Assembly (NCBI GenBank): GCA_035235625.1
Contig: CP141142.1
Location: 26,546,995-26,610,994, forward strand
Direction of reading: 5' to 3'
DNA length: 64,000 bases
From: Saururus chinensis
Taxonomy: Eukaryota; Streptophyta; Magnoliopsida; Piperales; Saururaceae
Each line of letters begins with the position of its first letter. The stretch's first letter is position 1. The position numbers and the translations under genes are program-made. Positions 36,101 through 48,880 of the stretch are shown here, piece after piece. The notes under the pieces are model-generated. The model was not told the origin of the DNA. It saw only the letters and a list, made by a program, of their open reading frames with translations, and searched no databases.

Positions 36101-36230
36101 ATTCAATTGTCTCCTTATTGAATTTGATAATCTTCTCTAACTTCATACACTTTTTCTTAATTTAATTGTTTCTCCAAAATAACTTTACACATCAAAATTC
36201 TCATCATCACTAGAGGACCAAGAATTTGAC
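33130..36230. repeat. Internal direct duplication within family B
   Basis: The segments starting near 33130 and 34830 are alternative versions of the same sequence. Both run AGAGAATTGCAACAT, then CCTCTTTGGT-type, CTTTTCA-CTTAAAA and AAAGCTACA-TAATTTT landmarks, about 1.70 kb apart. Each copy is followed by coiled-coil-type gag sequence on the minus strand. Either two insertions of one family lie side by side or part of the element was duplicated. Confidence 0.55.
33819..34665 (-). mobile_element. Gag remains of family B (zinc knuckle and coiled coil)
   Basis: Minus-strand fragments resemble the end of Ty1/copia gag of the SIRE/Maximus type. They include a CCHC zinc knuckle, CFKCVKLGHFVANC, preceded by a basic stretch (KKFMKSHNFRFGNKSKNLRK). 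A heptad-rich coiled-coil region follows (KANKLVELDIKLEREISNFKKD...). The zinc knuckle would bind RNA in a virus-like particle. The remains are broken and lack pol. They are the main evidence for placing family B in Ty1/copia. Confidence 0.6.
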
Positions 36231-37299
36231 GTGTTGAACCTACTAAGCACAAGAAAATAAGTTCAAACAAACACACAAAATCACACCTTTTCTAAATTTG
36301 AGCAAGTCAAAGAGGAATTGATCAATACTAACATAACCAACTTGAAATATGGATGCAAAACTTGATAGATAGCATGAATTAAAAGCAAATTTTAAATAAA
36401 AAACCACAACTACCACTTGAGAGTTTGATCGACCTAGTAGATCACTAAATTGTTCCCAAAACTAATACTTTGACAAATAAGAATTAAGTGCTTTAGCCTC
36501 TATATGCAAATTTTTTTATATAGCAATGTAACTCCCTGACCCGGAAAAAAACTTGGACCGGGGGTTCAGAAAGCAAAATTGAAGTAAATTAAATTTTCAT
36601 AAAAATCAAAATAAGACTAACTAGGAGTGATGGACTCGAAGTGCGAGAGTTGTAATGCTCCACTATGCACTACAGAGCTTTAGCGTTCTGTTGCGCGTAT
36701 GCCAGAACAAACCTAATTTTATAACTAATTTAGATAAGGCTAACGTTGCCTTGTCGTTGGTTGCTTACGTACTTATTAGATAACATCCACAATTTTATTC
36801 AAATATGATCGGATTTGAATGTAGTTTTGCCTAACGACTATTACACGCATTAAGCATTGCAAAATTATATATGTTAAAATACGTATATACTTATATCCGA
36901 ATAAATCATTGAGAGAAAGGAAATCTCATAAATCATCAGAGTAAAAAAGAAGCCTAATAAGCCTAATAAATCTGCAAAATCACACATCCCACTCTATAAC
37001 ACAATAGAGTAGATTAGATCTTATCAGATCCCATCAGATCATATCAAATTTCATCTGACCATATTATATTATAATAAATCAAAATAGAGAAAACAAAGTA
37101 TATCAAAGCAAATTCAATTAGAACATATAAGAATCCATCATATCATAGCAAATTATATATCTTAATTAGTATATTAATATTAATAATTAAAATATGTATG
37201 AATATAAATCAAATAAAATAAAAAAGTCAGAAATGCTTACTTCCCTATAGTTCCGAAAGTTCTGATGTTTGGTGTTGCTCGTTTACTTTGGGCGTCCTC

Positions 37300-37790
37300 C
37301 CCTTTAGGTCAAGAGATGGTAGGCAGAACCTCCTCTTGCTCCAGATTATTTCTTGGGTAGCGGACATCACTTCTTTTTTCACCCGGGACATTTCTCTCTC
37401 TATAGCCCAAAGGTGGCAGACATAACTTCCCCTTTACCCGGGATTTTTTCTCTATGTGCCTGTAGGCAGCAGATAGACTTTCCTAACTTGAAGATACTTT
37501 TCTCTCTATGCGCCCATCGGTGACGGACAAACCTTTCCCTTACCTAGAGACTTTCCTTTTGTTGTGCCCATAGGCTACGGATATAACCTCCCCTTAACAT
37601 GGGGATATTTCTCTCACTGCGTGACCCTTTGATGGACAACTAAGTCTCCCCTACTTTGGGCTACTTCCCTCGTTCTGGCCCGATGACAAAGGACGAAGGC
37701 TCTTGTTACTTTGGGTCATTTCTCTCTCCTTGGGGCTCGTTAGTGATGGGTAGAGTTTCGTCTTGCTCCAAGGCGTTTCCCCCCTTATAA
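37300..37790. repeat. Tandem array in the family C LTR
   Basis: About seven degenerate units of 53-60 bp, of the type TGCCCATAGGCTACGGATATAACCTCCCC..TTTCTCTC, at roughly 37350, 37406, 37459, 37519, 37575 and onward. The related array in the plus-strand element is at 59560-59940. Part of it is repeated in the right LTR (42360-42597) before the truncation. Confidence 0.75.
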
Positions 37791-39339
37791 AGTTGTCCAC
37801 TTGAGGAATGGGCTCTTCCATTGCGTAGAACATCATCAAATTAGCTCATAATGCCTTTTGAACTCACAAAAACAACTCAAAATAGACCAAAAAACTCCTC
37901 AGGAAGCTTGGACAGAAATCAGAATTTATATTGGAAGGCGTACGAGCATACGACGAAAAAAGAGGATCACGTGCACCATGCGTCATGCATGTGAGATGCT
38001 CAGCGGGCCCGCCACACATCTACCATGCATCGCATAGATGCGATTTTGCTCCATGGCTCTGGTGTGGCTCTGTCTGATGTCATCTGTTCTATATTTACTT
38101 CAATTTTTTTATTATTATTTCACTCACATGCAATTCCAACTTAAAAATATGATAACTTCTTTTCCCAAAGTCATAATTGAGCACTCTTATTACTGATGTA
38201 CTTGTATCGACAAGCCCTTCAAACTAGGTTATGTGGATAGGTTATCCCGTACTTTTAAAGTAGGTTCCGCCCATGTGGCATGCTTCATGAGGTCGTAACT
38301 TTCGTTCCCAACCTCTGTTTCCTGTGTTCTTCGATTTTTACACTCGTTACTTCGAGCTCTACACAAATACTGAGATTTTATCCCTTGAAACACCTTAAAA
38401 TTTAATTAAAAATTATATAATTACCCTTAACTCCTCATGTTAGGCATAATCGAAACACGGGGTGTTACTTTCTTCCCCCTTAAATGAATTGCGTCCTCAC
38501 AATTCAACCAAAAACACTCTTTAAAACACACAACAAAATCGGAACAGAATCCGATCATTATTCGGATAGAAATCAGAAGCAATATTCCGATAATTTACAA
38601 TCAGACATAACATTTAGAAGCTCAATTTGATAGCCACTCGAATACAACATTCGGAAATATGCATCTAATGGTTAAAATTGGATAACACTTTCGAAAACAT
38701 AAACCGATAGTTAATAATCGGTTAACACATTTGAAAACATACAATACTTGATAGTTAAAGTTTGATAAAATCCAAACAAATAGATTTCAACAATTATAAT
38801 CGGATTTCATATTTTAAGTTAGGATAGAACCTTCACAAAAAAATCTAGTAGCTCATGATCGGATACTACACTTTAAACACAATCTGATTATTAGTTTAAA
38901 ATCAGACAAGTCATTATTTGGAAGCAAAATACAACATAGCAAAATTAGGGCCAATCAAACCCATTCAGACATAGTCCAAAACCCTTCAAAAATTCAATTA
39001 TCCGTTAACTAATGCAAGAAATCCAATAATTTATTATAAGATAAACACTTTAAAAAAATCCAATTTAAAATTGAATAAATCATAACATATAGAATCCGAT
39101 TATGAATTTTAAAATTAGATAAATAAAATTTCAGAATCAATTGATCAGATAAATTTAGAGTGAATCAAATCAGAGTAGAGGAAATAGATCAATCGAGAAG
39201 CAGATCCTGAAATTATGAGAATTAAATCATCCGATAGATCATATAATCAAAATATGATAATTTAAGATCGAATAATAAAATCTGATTATTAATCTAAAGT
39301 TAGATAATTTTTTAGAATTAGTGAAAAAATAGACAGATC

Positions 39340-39965
39340 AGAGCCGTGATACTGATTGGCATTCGCCCTGGCACTCATGGAGCAACAGGAGGCTTAGAAG
39401 GATAGGAACTTTCTCATGATGCTCCACACTTATATGCGCACACCATAACTAATTATTTTTCTTTGTGGGTATCTAGATAGAGAGTGCATTGATAATCTCA
39501 GGTTTTACCCCGGAATTACCTAGAAAGTGCACGTATTCAAAACATAATGTAGTGCATGTAAATCATTTAATAAATATGATATTTTTCTAGAAAACATGGT
39601 TAATAAGCATAAATTTAGAATTTCAAACCCACTACAATGTAGGCTGAGTTAAAATCTAAAATAATACTAAGTAAAAATTTATGAAAATAATTATAATCTT
39701 TTTCATAAAATCATTAATGAGAAAACGAATTATTTAGAAATATATCGATTTAGAAACATATGCACAAATTGTCGGTTCATCCAAGTTGTGAGAAAACCAG
39801 AGTCATGATACCGAACGGTGTTCCCCCCAACACTCATACGATAACGAGAGGCTCAGAAGGATAAGAGTCTTCCCATGGTGCTCCACACCTATATGCGTGT
39901 GCTAGAACCAATTATTTTTCTCGGTGGGTATCTAGAGAGTATAGGCACCCACATATCATTGTATG
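39340..39965. repeat. Duplicated box in the family C interior
   Basis: Two copies of a roughly 160-bp block lie about 450 bp apart (39340-39500 and 39790-39960). Each runs from GCCGTGATACTGA/GTCATGATACCGA through CTCATG, AGGCTTAGAAGGATA, GCTCCACAC and TATATGCG to TTTTTCT-GTGGGTATCTAG. The same pair appears reversed at 63340-63480 and 63775-63945, and inside the rearranged element at 26345-26600. Confidence 0.75.
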
Positions 39966-40219
39966 CATCATATCAAATTTTTTTATTAGAAATAGATGTC
40001 AATCATAATCTTTTTATAGAGTCATTCAAAAATTAAAACATCCGACAAAAATTATCCAATAGAAAATAGACTTTCTCGGAGTCTTTCGGAAATGAAATCA
40101 GCCGACAAGAAATAAACTTTTCACATTTAAGACAGAACGTACATTCCAGATTCAAATCACACGCATAATAAACATTTCAAACCAATCTAGACTTTAAATC
40201 AAAATTCATCTTAATACAC

Positions 40220-41070
40220 TAGTAGAATCAACCTTGGAGCTATCCACTAACGCTCGTGTCCCCTACCATGGGCGTTTGATGGTTTCTCCGTAGTAATTCT
40301 ACTGTTCGTCAACACAACTTTACAATTTCAAATCACTTTTCAAAAGACAAATGATTTGAACTCAATTTTCATGTCAAATCAACTAGTAGACTTAACCTTT
40401 GAGCGGTCCACTAATACTGTGTGTCCTACACCACGGGTATTTGGCAGTTTCTCTTAGGGAAGGCCACTGTCTTTGAAAACAATTGAATTTATTTTGAACA
40501 TACCAGCAGAACTAACATGAGAGTGATCCACTAATACCATGTGTTCAATACCACGAGCATTTGGCAGTTTCTCTTAGGTTGTTCTACTATTTTTTTTCAA
40601 TAAATGACTTTCAAAATGTAGACATTTTAAAATTGAATCTTGTCTCAAGATATCAGAGGAATTTACCACAGAGTTATCCACCAACACCTCATGTCCCATA
40701 CCATGGTGTGTAGTGGCTACTCCTTGGCAACTCTACCACTTTTTAAAATATATTTAGTTTATAAGCAAATAAATTTTTTTGAAACAAATAATTTAAAATG
40801 TAATTTTATTTTCAACATACCGGCAGAACTAACTTTAAGGTCTTCCACCAACACTTACGTCCCATACCATGGGTGTTTTGTGTCTACTCTTAGGTAGTTC
40901 CACCATCTTTTAAAACAAATTCATTTCTTAATTAGATGCATTTTTCTGAAACAGACAATTTGAAATTGAATTTATTTTGATACCCGAGTAGAATTAACCA
41001 TAGAGTCTTCCACTAAGTGCCTTGTGTCCCATACCATGGGCATTTGGTGGTTACTCCTTTGTAATTCTAC
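40220..41070. repeat. 160-bp-class tandem array in the family C interior
   Basis: Six diverged units spaced 118-165 bp, starting near 40224, 40386, 40504, 40660, 40820 and 40985. Each contains a core like TCCACTAATAC...GTGTCCCATACCATGGGC...TTTGG.GG.TACTCC. Seven equivalent units occur reversed at about 62083-63060 in the plus-strand element. Confidence 0.8.
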
Positions 41071-41572
41071 CAGCGTTTAAAATATATTTGTCAAACTACA
41101 TGAAATCAAAATTGCTAAAATTATTAAAAACAAAATTCATGTAACATTTAGAATAGATATTTCCGATTGATTTAAATTTAAAATTGAAAATCGTAATATC
41201 AAAGTTTGGATCAAATCCGACACAAACAAAACATAACTTCAAATAATTCCTTAATGACAAATCAAAATTCACAAATTTGAAGTTCGTCTTGAATCCGATG
41301 TACCACATGAAGAATGGAATTTCAAACCATTTCTAATTTAGAAATTGAAATCCACAACATCGGAGTTCGTATTAAATCCGATGTCATACATACATAACAA
41401 AAAGATCAAATTCGAAATTCGTATTACATCGGTTGTAACACTTGCAAAACAGGATTTCAAACTCGATGTAAAACAACTAGAACAAGATTCAAGATTAATT
41501 CTGATTTAAAATCGGGATACAAATCAAATCATTATATATTTTAGAGTATTTTTCTCTCGCAGACGAAGAAAA

Positions 41573-41584
41573 GCTCTGATACCA
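41573..41584 (-). other. Primer-binding site of family C (initiator-Met tRNA type)
   Basis: TGGTATCAGAGC on the minus strand, two bases after the 5' LTR end. It is the usual plant retrotransposon primer site and fixes the element's orientation. Confidence 0.8.
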
Positions 41585-42597
41585 TTTGTCACACCTTGAC
41601 CTAGAAAATAGACCCAAACTGGGGGTCCGAAAAACAAAATTGAAATAATTAAATTTTCATAAAAATCAAAATGAGACCAACTAGGAGCGGTGGACTCCAA
41701 GTGCGAGAGTTGTAACGTTCCTCTATGTACTACGGAGCTTTAGCGCTCTTTTGTACATAATTTTATAACTAATTTGGATTGGGCCAATGTTGCCTTGCCA
41801 TTGGTTCCCTATGTACATATTGGATAATATCTATGATGTTTTTGTAATATGATCGAATCCGAATGTAGTTCTAAAAAACGGCTATTACATGCATTAAGCA
41901 TCACAAAATTATATACATTAAAATACATATATACTTATATCTGAATAAATCATTTAGAGAACAAAATCTCATAAATAATTGGAGTCGAATAGAAGCCTAA
42001 TAAATCAGCAGAACCACACATCCCATTCTATCATAGAGAAGAGCAAAACACACAATAGAGCATATTGGATCATATCAGACCCATCTGATCATATCAGATT
42101 TCTTTCGACCATATTAGATCATATTAGATCAAAACAGAGCATTTCAGAGCAGATTAGATCAAAACAAAGTATATCAAAGTAGATCGAATCAGAACATATC
42201 AGAATCCATCATATCAAGCAAACCATATATCTTAATTAGTATAGTAATACTACTAATTAAAATACATGCACATATATATCAAATAAAATTGAAAAGTTAG
42301 AAATGCTTACTCTCCTGTAGTTACAAAAGTCGTGACATTCGGTGTTGATCGTTTACTTTGGGCATCCTCCCCTTTAGGTCTAGAGATGGTGGGTAGAACC
42401 TCCTCTAGCTCTAGAACATTTCTTAGGCGGAGGACATCACCTATTTTTCACCTGAGACATTTCTCTCTCTACACCCTGAAGGTGGCAGGCATAACTTCCC
42501 CTTAACCTCGGATTTTTCTTTCTACGCGCCCGTAGGCGGTGGATAGACTTTTCCCTTACTTGGAGACAATTTTCTCTATATGCGCCCATAGGCGATG

Positions 42598-44150
42598 GAT
42601 ATGCACATTCATGTGCAAGCTACAAGCAATTGAACCATAAAGCGCGTAAGAAGTCACAAAAATTTAACGTGAAAACCCAAACTTAGGTAAATAACCACGA
42701 TAGCCGCTTAATGACTAAATCAATGGAGTAGGTAGCAAAACATTACACAGACATATGCAAACCACCAACATTTGTTTTGACTATGATAAAAGCTCATCTT
42801 CTTTAAATCTGACTCGACCACAACAACCTCAAATTATATTCTAAAACTCAATAAATATACAAAGTTTCTTGATAGAACTTTGACAAAAAAATCAGAAAAT
42901 AAACTAGACATATATCTCATATGTTCTTACACAATAAACATTCAAGAATTTCAAAAAACTCTTTCAAATGCGCACAAAAATTCAAATTTTACATTTTATA
43001 TAAACCCTAAAAACATTTTGTGTTAGAATGTCTCCAAATTTGAACCTAAGGTAGATCTCGATGAGCATTTCATACTTTCTAAGTAGATCAACTGTCAATT
43101 TTAATTCACACTTGATATTGAAAAATCCCCAATTTTGTGCAAAAAATTGAAACTACCATTGATTTTTTGTGAAATCTAGATTTTTAATGGATCAAATTGC
43201 AAAACATTTTAAACAAATCTAGATCTACCCATTTCTAACAATCATATTAGTTCAAATCTTATGAAAATCAATTCAAAATTAACTAAAAATAAAAAAATTC
43301 ATTCCAGAACTCGCCATAGATGAAGTGAAAAGCTTGGATTTGATGTTGAAATCTGGTTGTTTCTTGCCCAAAATTTACTCAAATTGCCTCTAATCTCTCC
43401 AACAAACACTATGTAGAAGTTTGGAGAGAAATGAAATTGAAATGAAGGATTTTAAGATTTAAAACTGAGCTTTGGCACGAAAAACCCAACCAACAATAGA
43501 TCGCTATGGTCAATTGATAGATCCTAAAATAAATGTAATTTTTTATTTTATAAAAATAAAGAAAATTGTGAAATTTCAAAGTATCCTAAAGCATTTCAAT
43601 AAACTCCTAAAGATCTTTCAAGACATTTGATGCTCGGGAAAGAAAAATCAAACAATTAAAATCATGAGAGTTGAGCTCTAATTTACAATTATTCAATCAA
43701 TTCTCTTTTAATACCTTTCCTTCGATCAATTAACACTAGTAGTATGTGATTGTCAATTTTATTATCTTCTCTTTGACACATTACTCCTCTTTGATTAATT
43801 TTTGAAGTAAAATCATCAATGTAGTCAACTCTTGTATCTTTTAATCTAAAATCTTGCAAGATCAACCTTTACCAAACTGACACAAATTTGTTCAGACCAT
43901 AGTAAAGACTAAGTTCACATTTTTCGACAACCTTTAGCTTGAATCTATGTATATATTTCCTTACAAAGATGAAAATAATCAAAGAGTTTGTAATAAATAT
44001 GCCTATGCCTTTTTCTGAGTTATGATAGTTTTTTCTCAATTCATTTTTTTAGGGTTTGACTTTTTTAGAATCTTTTCTACTTGTATTATTCATTTTTTAA
44101 TTCTTTTTTTATTCATTTTTCTTGATGACAAGTGGATGAGAGCTTTCACA
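42598..44150. mobile_element. Family B element, right portion (second LTR-like copy)
   Basis: From GCACATTCATGTGCAAGC onward the sequence follows that of 30600-33000 in order and orientation (TTTAACGTGAAAACCC, TTTTTCTGAGTTATGATAG and other shared words). It is the continuation of 36420-36526 beyond the family C insertion. A GATCG-type motif near 43500 recalls those at 31285-31345. No coding seen. Confidence 0.5.
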
Positions 44151-44159
44151 CTAGCCAAG

Positions 44160-46255
44160 GCCGACCTAAGTAGGTAACTCTTTCTCCTCATCTTTATGAA
44201 GATAATTTTATTATCTAAAAAGATATTAAAGTACATAAGACTTATATGCAATGAAGTACATTACATAAAATTTTCTTTTATTTGAATTCTAAATAAAAAT
44301 CTTGCCAAATATTTATTTAGAAAATAAGTATCTTTGAGTCTTCATTTAGTTATCTAATCAGCCTCATTGTCTTTCCTTATGTATATCAACCACAAACAAT
44401 GAAAAGATTCTCCATGTGCTGGCCTCGGTTTAGTTAACTAGTTGTCCCTTTTCATGTCAGATTTGACCCATAAATCTTTAGAATTATGAATTTCTTCCTG
44501 ATATAGTAATTGTAGCTAAGGAAGTCTTCACTCTAATGCCACTAGAGTTATATCAATCTGAATTATACATATAAAGATATGCTACAAATACTATTGTTGT
44601 GTCAATTTGTCCAAATCAGCTTCTTCCTAAATTTAGTTCTCTTGATGAAAATCTAAAATCTAAAGGGTCTAAAAAGTTATATTCAACCATTCCATGTATA
44701 TTTAGACCATTAAGAGCCCATTCAAGACTTTTAAATAGCTTTGAGAAGTTAGGCTTTTTTTCCTCTTCTGCTTGGATCCTCTCGAAGCCCATTTAGACAT
44801 GTATACACAAGTAAGGTGCAACTAACCTATTCATAACATAAATAGCCCAAATAAGCAATGTATTAACACAAAATAGGATTGCAATTCACATTTTAAAAAT
44901 ACTTAATTGAACATTATTTCAGTACATCAAATACCCCCCCAACCAGCATATTGCTAGTCTCTAACAATCTATGTGAAAATAATAAAAAAGAAAACAAGAC
45001 AATATGCCACTTTCGTAGGCCATCACGACTACATTTAGCACATATAGAAATCCATTATACCCCAAACTTGAGCTAGTGGACGAGTTGTGTCTCGTGATGG
45101 TTTGTAGTGATTGCACCCACAAAATTCAAAAGAAAACTCATAGGTTGCTTCCTAAGTAGCACTAAGTTTTTCTGTCTTCAACCAGACAAAGCAAAGAAGA
45201 AGAGAAAAAAAAATGAGTTACAATGCTAACAAGTTGTGTTGAGGAAGTAAAGACTAAAATAATAATTGTAAAGCAAGACCAAAGAACCCCTTCATCCCCA
45301 CTAAGCAAACATCAAACTTTACAATTAACTTTTAAAATACTCATGCACTAGTTTTTATAGATTAAATATTAGAAAAATATTCATGAAAGTCTAAACCATT
45401 AAATTTCTATGTAGAGGAACTATTGAAACAATGTGTTAGTGAGTCTAAGTAAAATTTTGACAAGATAATTAGAGGATCAGTCTCTTAAAGTAGTGTGCTC
45501 TTCTACTCACCAAGAGATGTTTAGATAGCCAAAAAAACCAATTCAAAACTCAGCAACCTATTCCAAAATAACAAGCAGTTTGGATGTTCATTTTAATACC
45601 TCATGGGCTTTATCTGTGATATTCCAACATGCTCGCATTGTACCAACAATGACTTTGCCCTATCTTATAAAATGGAACATTATTTGACAACTTCATTTTT
45701 TTTGTTTATATGATGTCCACCACTTTTTTTTCTTTTTTTTCTTTAGTTTTTTCATGGGTAGCCCTTTTCGAAGTTCTCGGTATAATTCATTGGTTGCTTT
45801 CCATAATGATAATAATTCCATTTTTTTTTTCTTTCCCAACCAACCAAGTGAACAAGGAGGTCAAAGTTCATTTGATTTGGTGTCGCTCATCATTCTAGGT
45901 GAGTATTAAAGCAACACCACATAATTTGACTTCAACTCTAAAAAATAGTCATGTGAGTGAAATTTTAAAAACCACCATTACATTCAAAGATCATTTTCAT
46001 GAAAGTTAATTGTAAAGACTCATCACAAAACGAATGTTTTGATAAAAAATATCCAAGTGTCATTATTATCTAGAGATCAAAGTAAAGAAGAAACATACCA
46101 AGAAAGGATAAAGGTTATTATAGTCAATATTATTAACAAAAAGTATCCAAACTTACCGCCCAACCCAAATGAGACATTATCCTCAATGTTTGAAAAACAA
46201 AAAAAAGAACAAATTTTTTTGTTGATTTTGTGTATTTTTTATTAAAAATAAAAAA
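44160..46255 (-). mobile_element. Athila/Tat-type Ty3/gypsy remnant: 3' region
   Basis: The part downstream of integrase in element orientation. A run of C (44935-44942, a G-rich polypurine tract on the minus strand) next to ...ACATCA suggests an LTR boundary near 44930, with the LTR extending left. The word AATAAGTATCTTTGAGTCTTC here (near 44325) recurs inverted near 48070. No coding is recognised between 44950 and 46255. Confidence 0.4.
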
Positions 46256-47990
46256 AGAAAATTAACCCTCATAATTAGATTTTCAAGAGATGTAGACTCA
46301 ACTTCAAGGGCAAAATGGTCTAAAAATAGTTCCAAACATTGTCCATTAACTTTAAAAATATTACTATTATTTGAGTTTTTAATTTTAATAGTTCCATAAG
46401 CAAAAATAGTTTTTACAATGAAAGGACCCGCTCAACGTGATCTTAATTTTCCTAAAAAGAGATGAAGCCTAGAGTTGTATAATAAAACTTTTTGAAATGG
46501 TTGAAAAGCTTTTCGTAAAATGTTTTTATCATGAAAAGCCTTCATTTTCTCTTTGTAAGTTTTTGAATTTTCATAAGCATAATGTTGAATTTCCTCTAAC
46601 TCATTAATTTGCAATTTTCTGTTTAAGCCAGCCTTGTCAAAGTTAAAATTCAAAGTTTTGATTGCCCAATATGCCCTATGTTTCAACTCCACTCGCAAGT
46701 GAAAAGCTTTTCTAAAAATCAAACGGTAAGGGGACATTCCAATTAGGGTCTTAAATGCGGTACGGTAAGCCCAAAGAGCATCGGTTAGCCGTAAAGACCA
46801 TTCTTTACCAATTGGATTTATTGTTTTCTGCAAAAATATATTTAATTTCCAGACTAAATTTCAACTTGTCCACTTGTTTGTGGGTGATAGGGGGTGGCTA
46901 CTTTATGGGCAATCGCATACTTCCTCATCAAAGTCTCAAAAGTCTTATTGCAAAAATGTGACCCCCTGTCACTTATGATGGCTTGAGGTGTTGCAAACCC
47001 TGAAAATATATTTTCTTTCAAAAAACGCATAAAGACTTTGTGGTCATTGGTTTTTCTTGGAACCGCCTCAATCCACTTTGAAACATAATCAATGACAACT
47101 AAAATATAAACATAGCCAAAAGAAGGAGGAAAAGGTCCCATGAAATCAATGCCCCAACAATCAAAAATTTCAATTACCAATATGGGGTTAAGAGGCATCA
47201 TATTTCGATGAGAGATAGCTCCTAATTTTTGACACCATTCACAAGTTTTGCAAAATTCATGAACATCTTTGAAAAGAGTTGGCCAATAAAAACTACATTG
47301 CAAAATTTTAGTTTTGGTCTTTTTAGAGGAGAAGTGCCCACCGAATGTTTCATAATGACAAAAAGAGATGATACTTATTTGTTCAAAATCAAGCACACAT
47401 ATCATTATTTGATCCAGACAATACTTAAAGAGATAGGGGTCCCAAAAAAATATTTTACCTTGGTGAATAATCTCTTTTTTTCTTTGTGAGAATAATAATG
47501 AGGAACTTTACCTATCACCAAGTAATTAGCAATGTTGTCAAAAGGTTGCTCATTGGCGAATGTGTCTTGAATTGTAATATTTTCCAAAGAATAAAAAAAT
47601 TCAAATCTTGAAAGATGATCCGCCACCATATTCTCTAATCCCTTCTTGTCTTTGATTGTGAGATCAAACTCTTAGAGTAGGAGTATCCACTGGAGCAATC
47701 TAGGCTTTTTATCTTGTTTGCTCAAAAGGTACTTTAAAGTTGTATGGTCAGTAAAAATGATAATCTGAGAGCCAATCAAATAGGATATAAATTTGTCAAG
47801 TGCAAATACTAAAGCAAGAAGTTCTTTTTCAGTGGTGGAGTAGTTCATTTGGGTACTATTCAAAGTTCTACTTGCGTAATTAATAATGCAAGGTTTCTTA
47901 TTTTTTCTTTGCCCTAAAACAACCCCAATGGCATAATTACTTACGTCACACATAATTTCAAAAGGAATTGTCCAATCATATCCCTTAATA
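46256..47990 (-). mobile_element. Athila/Tat-type Ty3/gypsy remnant: RNase H and integrase
   Basis: Minus-strand pieces, in order: end of reverse transcriptase/RNase H (DWTIPFEIMCDVSNYAIGVVLGQ, then TEKELLALVFALDKF, 47672-47985); the linker VADHLSR (near 47600); integrase with a zinc-binding segment ([11 protein letters not shown]), a catalytic core (WGIDFMGPF...ISDRGSHF) and the [12 protein letters not shown] stretch (46854-47405); and an integrase C-terminal region ([27 protein letters not shown], 46256-46833). The wording is typical of plant Athila/Tat elements. Gag, protease and most of the reverse transcriptase are absent. The element is broken, with several breaks in the part that remains. 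Confidence 0.85.
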
Positions 47991-48200
47991 GCATCTTGAT
48001 TGATTGTTTGATTGGTTGCTTCATTGATTTATTTAGCAATGAATTAACACAAAATAGGAAGACTCAAAGATACTTATTTACTAAATAAATCATTGATTTA
48101 TTTAATTAATTTAGAATCAAATCATAATCAAAGAAGCAACTAATTAAGAAATAAATCAAGATGCAATTAAGGGATATGATTGGACTTCCCTTTTGAAGTA
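47953..48200. repeat. Imperfect inverted repeat next to the gypsy remnant
   Basis: The arms 47956-48030 and about 48130-48200 are reverse complements over roughly 70 bp with some mismatches; landmarks are CCAATCATATCCCTTAAT on the left and ATTAAGGGATATGATTGG on the right. The left arm is reverse-transcriptase coding of the gypsy element, so the right arm is a second, inverted piece of the same sequence. An LTR-like segment sits between the arms. Confidence 0.7.
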
Positions 48201-48880
48201 ACCCCTTCTACTCCTATAAATAGAGGGGTAGACGTGGTAGAGACATCATTCCCTCTTCTTTGGAGCTCTCTTCTCCTATTGTTCTTCTCTTATTTTGTAA
48301 CTTTTGTTTTTAGTTTTGTGTAATGACTTTCTAAACTCTTTGTTAAGGCTAGGGATGAAGCTTGTACTTTGTGTTTAATGACTATTTTGATTTAAGGAAG
48401 TTCTTTATCATTTTAAATTGATGTTTCATATATAAGAAGTTTATAATCTATATAATTATTTGATTCGGCGTCGATGAAAGGCACGCGGAATGCTTATAAT
48501 TCTCTGTGATTATATACTTAATGTTTTCACGTAGTAAACAATTAATTACTATTGTTCTATTTCAAAGTTCTTTAAGAGTTAAATTTTTTAATTGAGATAA
48601 ATTTTCATTCAATCTTAATTGAGTTATCGTTTGAATCAAATATACGTTAGAGATTTATTACAAGTGGATTTTCGATGCCTTAGTACTTTCTCTTTAATTG
48701 TCTCTTATTCTCTATTTTATCTTTATTCTCTATTCTATTTTATTTGTAATAATTTTCTTTATCACATAAGGCTTTCCTTATAGATTGACCTTGTTTACTA
48801 CAGTTGACAAATAAAAATAAATTAATTCAAATTAGACTACTTTATAGTCTTAGTTTGGACGTAACAACACAATGCATAGA
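48200..48880 (+). mobile_element. Promoter-bearing LTR-like segment
   Basis: A TATA box, CTATAAATAG (about 48217-48226), is followed by CT-rich leader-like sequence and long AT-rich untranslated-type sequence, resembling the downstream part of a plant LTR or retroelement leader. Its left boundary is confused by the inverted repeat. No coding seen. Confidence 0.35.

Larger units (their letters stand above)
30500..36526 (-). mobile_element. Family B: Ty1/copia-type element remnant, left portion
   Basis: A decayed LTR element. The segment 30510-33100 is matched by 36420-36526 plus 42598-44150, which I read as its two LTR-like copies; the second is split by the family C insertion. Matching landmarks include GTAGATCACTA-ATTGTTCC (30520 and 36440) and TTCACACCCTAGTAA / TTCAGACCATAGTAA (32820 and 43890). 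Between them, minus-strand gag remains are recognisable; protease, integrase and reverse transcriptase are not. A primer-site-like TGGTATTAGAATCC on the plus strand at 33026 conflicts with the minus-strand gag, so more than one element may be interleaved. Heavily broken and old. Confidence 0.5.
36527..42597 (-). mobile_element. Family C non-coding LTR retrotransposon, minus-strand copy
   Basis: The plus-strand-left LTR (36527-38469, the 3' LTR in element orientation) begins TGTAACTCCCTGACC and ends GGGTGTTAC. A polypurine tract on the minus strand, AAGGGGGAAGAAAG, abuts it (38469-38481). The 5' LTR begins at 41587 (TGTCACACCTTGACC) and is cut off at about 42597, after roughly 1 kb. A primer-binding site perfectly matching the usual initiator-Met tRNA site, TGGTATCAGAGC on the minus strand, lies at 41573-41584. 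The 3.1-kb interior (38470-41586) has no gag or pol, so it is a non-autonomous, LARD-like element. It is nested in family B. A plus-strand relative lies at 58825-64000. Confidence 0.78.
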
